From DATKEK01 sp035512195 (GTDB lineage: Bacteria > Pseudomonadota > Gammaproteobacteria > Burkholderiales > Eutrophovitaceae): a DNA stretch of 9,093 nucleotides. The notes beneath the pieces were generated by a model. It ran no database searches, was not told where the DNA came from, and saw nothing but the letters and a program-made list of their open reading frames with translations. Location: NCBI GenBank assembly GCA_035512195.1, contig DATKEK010000097.1, positions 1-9,093 on the forward strand, in the 5' to 3' direction. Positions 7,421 to 9,093 of the stretch are shown here, piece by piece. The first letter of the stretch is position 1; each line of letters begins with the position of its first letter. The translations under genes were made by a program, and so were the position numbers.

Positions 7421-8030
7421 CTCTCGCTCCTCGGATAAAGGCGGCAATCTTCGCCGCATCCTTTACTCCCTTTGCCGCTTCAACCCCGCTGCTGACATCC
7501 ACCGCCCAAGGTCTTACCTTGCGCACCGCCTGCGCGACATTGTCCGGAGTCAATCCACCGGCAAGAATAACCGGCAATGACACGTTCTGTGGGATGAGAT
7601 CCCAGTCGAAGGAAGCGCCGGTGCCGCCATGGCTGCCTTTGACGAACGCGTCGAGAAGAAGGCCTTTCGAATCGGTATAAAGGCGCGCGTATTGTAGCAA
7701 ATCCACCCCGGGCCGGACCCTCGCGGCTTTCACATACGGCAAACCGAACTGCCGGCAGAAATCCGGGGACTCGTCGCCATGAAACTGCAGAAGCTGCGGG
7801 CGCACTTCCTCGATCACCCGTTCGACCTCGGCAGCCGTGGGCTCCACGAAAAGCGCCACCGGGGTGACGAACGCCGGCAATGCATCCACGATGCGGCGCG
7901 CAGCTTCCACCGGGATTGCGCGCGGGCTGCGCACGTGGAACACCATTCCCACCGCGTGCGCGCCGGCCTGCGCGGCCGCCAGCGCATCCTGCTCCCGGGT
8001 GATCCCGCAAATTTTTACCGCGATGGCCAC
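7407..8030 (-). CDS. trpF: Phosphoribosylanthranilate isomerase
   Basis: TrpF converts N-(5'-phosphoribosyl)anthranilate to its ribulose form (CdRP), the step before indole-glycerol-phosphate synthase. Starting at the GTG (8028-8030) gives a 207-residue single-domain TIM barrel of normal length; it is not fused to TrpC as in enterics. Catalytic Cys8 lies in VKICGIT (5-11) and the catalytic aspartate is Asp127 in LLLDAF (124-129). Phosphate-binding segments are GGTG (135-138), AGGLTPDNV (157-165) and DVSSGVE (178-184). The GTG is eight bases after the truA stop and has no clear ribosome site, so translation probably depends on ribosomes leaving truA. The open frame upstream overlaps truA out of frame and holds no better start. 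The 3' end overlaps trpB. Confidence 0.97.
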
Positions 8031-8038
8031 TGAAATGA

Positions 8039-8839
8039 TCAGACCGCGCTGAACAGCGCTTCCTCCAGCTCGACAGTACCGGGTGCCGGCGGCAAACCCC
8101 AGGCACGATCGTATTCTACTGCCGCGAGATAGAGTCCGGCCGGAGAGAACGTCGGCGCCGCCGCGTTGCGGTCGCGCGACAGCAGCAGTGCGCGCATCCA
8201 CTGCGCCGGCTGGCGCGCGCAACCGACGTAGACGAGCGAACCTACAATATTGCGCACCATGTGGTGCAGAAACGCATTGGCGGAAAATTCGAAGCGCACC
8301 AGATCTCCGCGGCGGGCAACGGTCAGCGAATACATCGTTCGCACCGCCGTCTTCGCCTGACATTCTGCCGCACGGAACGCGCTGAAATCATGTTCGCCGA
8401 TCAGAAAGGCGGCCGCCTCGCTCATGCGCTCGACGTCGAGCCGCAGGTGAAACCAGCCGACGCGCCCGGACAACAGGCCCGGGCGATGCGGGCGATCCAG
8501 CAGGTAATAGAGGTAGCGCCTGCCGGTCGCCGAGTATCTCGCGTGAAACTCCGCGTTGGTCTCGTTCGCCCACAGCACGCTCACACGCTCGGGCAGAAGG
8601 GCGTTCACTCCACGGGTCCAGGCCGTCGATGGTCGCGGTGTATCGGTGTCGAAGTGCACGACCTGGCCCAGCGCATGAACCCCGGCGTCGGTACGTCCCG
8701 CGCAGGTGGTATCGATTGGCCGCGCCGCGATCTGCCCGAGTGCGGCTTCGAGCGCATCCTGCACGCTGCAACGCTCCGGCTGGGTCTGCCAGCCGCAGAA
8801 TGCGGTGCCGTCATATTCGAGCCCGAGCGCAATTCTCAT
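8039..8839 (-). CDS. truA: tRNA pseudouridine(38-40) synthase
   Basis: TruA isomerises uridines 38, 39 and 40 in the anticodon arm of many tRNAs. The 266-residue protein has the motif YDGTAFCGWQTQP (9-21), the catalytic aspartate at 51 in AGRTDAGVHALGQVVHF (47-63), FHARYSATGRRYLYYL (98-113), HDFSAF (150-155) and FLHHMVRNIVG (190-200), all expected for the family. The ATG at 8837-8839 follows an in-frame TGA, and a modest GGGGAA lies about 9 nt upstream. The U-tract of the fimV terminator ends only 15 nt before the start. In E. coli, HisT/TruA affects attenuation of amino acid operons through tRNA modification; placement ahead of trpFBA fits that general link but proves nothing here. Confidence 0.98.
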   Translation of the reverse strand: MRIALGLEYDGTAFCGWQTQPERCSVQDALEAALGQIAARPIDTTCAGRTDAGVHALGQVVHFDTDTPRPSTAWTRGVNALLPERVSVLWANETNAEFHARYSATGRRYLYYLLDRPHRPGLLSGRVGWFHLRLDVERMSEAAAFLIGEHDFSAFRAAECQAKTAVRTMYSLTVARRGDLVRFEFSANAFLHHMVRNIVGSLVYVGCARQPAQWMRALLLSRDRNAAAPTFSPAGLYLAAVEYDRAWGLPPAPGTVELEEALFSAV

Positions 8840-8854
8840 TCAGCGGTTCCCCGG

Positions 8855-8898
8855 AAAACAAAAGGCGCGTGCCGCTTCGCTACCGCACGGCACGCGCC
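8855..8898 (-). terminator. Rho-independent terminator between fimV and truA
   Basis: On the minus strand GGCGCGTGCCG (8898-8888) pairs perfectly with CGGCACGCGCC (8874-8864), an 11-bp GC-rich stem with a 13-nt loop, followed by TTTTGTTTT (8863-8855). It lies 21 nt after the fimV stop and should end fimV transcription. The terminated RNA end would be about 15 nt from the truA ATG, leaving no room for a separate promoter between them. It shares the exact tail TTTTGTTTTCCGG with the purF terminator. Confidence 0.9.
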
Positions 8899-8908
8899 CG
8901 CATGAATG

Positions 8909-8937
8909 CTAATACAAACCTACTCCAGGGAGGACAA
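8909..8937 (-). promoter_or_regulatory. Candidate truA-trp-acc promoter overlapping the fimV stop
   Basis: On the minus strand TTGTCC (8937-8932; four of six matches to TTGACA) stands 17 bp from TATTAG (8914-8909; four of six matches to TATAAT). The start would fall near 8901, immediately before the terminator hairpin, so the hairpin would form the 5' leader of truA. The elements are modest and partly coding (fimV), so this is only a candidate. The alternatives are readthrough of the terminator or a promoter deeper inside fimV. Confidence 0.35.
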
Positions 8938-9093
8938 CACCTCTTGCGCAGCAGCTTTCTGCTCGGCGTCCCCCTCGGCAATCACTTCCCTGAGAATCTC
9001 GCGCGCTCCGTCCTTGTCGCCCATTTCCTGGTAGGCCTTGGCAAGATCGAATTTGGTCTGCACCTCGTACCATTTCTCGTCCTTGCCCACCGG
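8920..9093 (-). CDS. fimV: FimV pilus-assembly/polar protein, C-terminal fragment (runs off the right edge)
   Basis: The last 57 residues of a protein whose start is outside the window, ending in TAG at 8920-8922. The visible end includes TKFDLAKAYQEMGDKDGARE, followed by ILREVIAEGDAEQKAAAQEVLSSLE. This is the conserved C-terminal FimV domain, a TPR-like helical pair found at the end of large inner-membrane FimV/TspA proteins, which carry an N-terminal LysM domain and organise type IV pili and polar proteins. The position directly upstream of truA matches fimV in Pseudomonas and many Betaproteobacteria. LysM, membrane and acidic regions cannot be seen here. A different TPR protein is unlikely given the DLAKAY...MGDKDGAREIL pattern and the neighbour. 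Confidence 0.9.
   Translation of the reverse strand, partial: PVGKDEKWYEVQTKFDLAKAYQEMGDKDGAREILREVIAEGDAEQKAAAQEVLSSLE

Overview
The window is a conserved housekeeping block from a betaproteobacterium, or a close gammaproteobacterial relative. All nine complete genes and both partial edge genes lie on the minus strand. Read in transcription order (right to left) they are fimV (3' end only), truA, trpF, trpB, trpA, accD, folC, a dedD-like SPOR gene, cvpA, purF and metZ (5' end only). From general knowledge, this order with trpB and trpA between trpF and accD is typical of Betaproteobacteria; in Pseudomonas the flanking order is similar but trpBA sit elsewhere. DNA is GC-rich throughout, with no tRNA, rRNA, insertion sequence, phage gene or CRISPR array. 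I do not assign a genus.

Layout. 8920-9093 holds the last 57 residues of FimV, followed by an intrinsic terminator at 8855-8898 whose U-tract ends 15 nt before the truA start. 8839 down to 6203 is a tightly packed truA-trpF-trpB run (8-nt gap, then a 14-nt overlap). The trpB-trpA spacer (6091-6202) is unusually long, is framed by a near-perfect 12-bp inverted repeat, and contains a 29-codon reading frame ending 2 nt before trpA. Then come trpA, accD, folC (probably a TTG start), dedD, cvpA and purF with spacers of 15-75 nt. The 202-nt purF-metZ gap holds a terminator, a second hairpin just before the metZ ribosome site, and a promoter-like pair. No gene-free stretch exceeds 300 nt.

How the genes fit together. 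The cluster mixes tryptophan synthesis (TrpF, TrpB, TrpA), the first committed step of fatty acid synthesis (AccD), folate polyglutamylation (FolC), the first step of purine synthesis (PurF), tRNA pseudouridylation (TruA), septal peptidoglycan binding (SPOR protein), an inner-membrane protein (CvpA) and methionine synthesis (MetZ). Spacing and the absence of internal terminators suggest one long truA-to-purF transcript, bounded by the two terminators. PRPP and one-carbon metabolism link several of the products, but the grouping is probably one of shared growth demand rather than a single pathway.

I found no undescribed multi-gene system. The points worth a second look are small and regulatory: the two terminators sharing a 13-nt tail, each lying between a promoter-like pair and the next gene; the trpB-trpA spacer; the folC start; and a dipeptide repeat in the SPOR protein.
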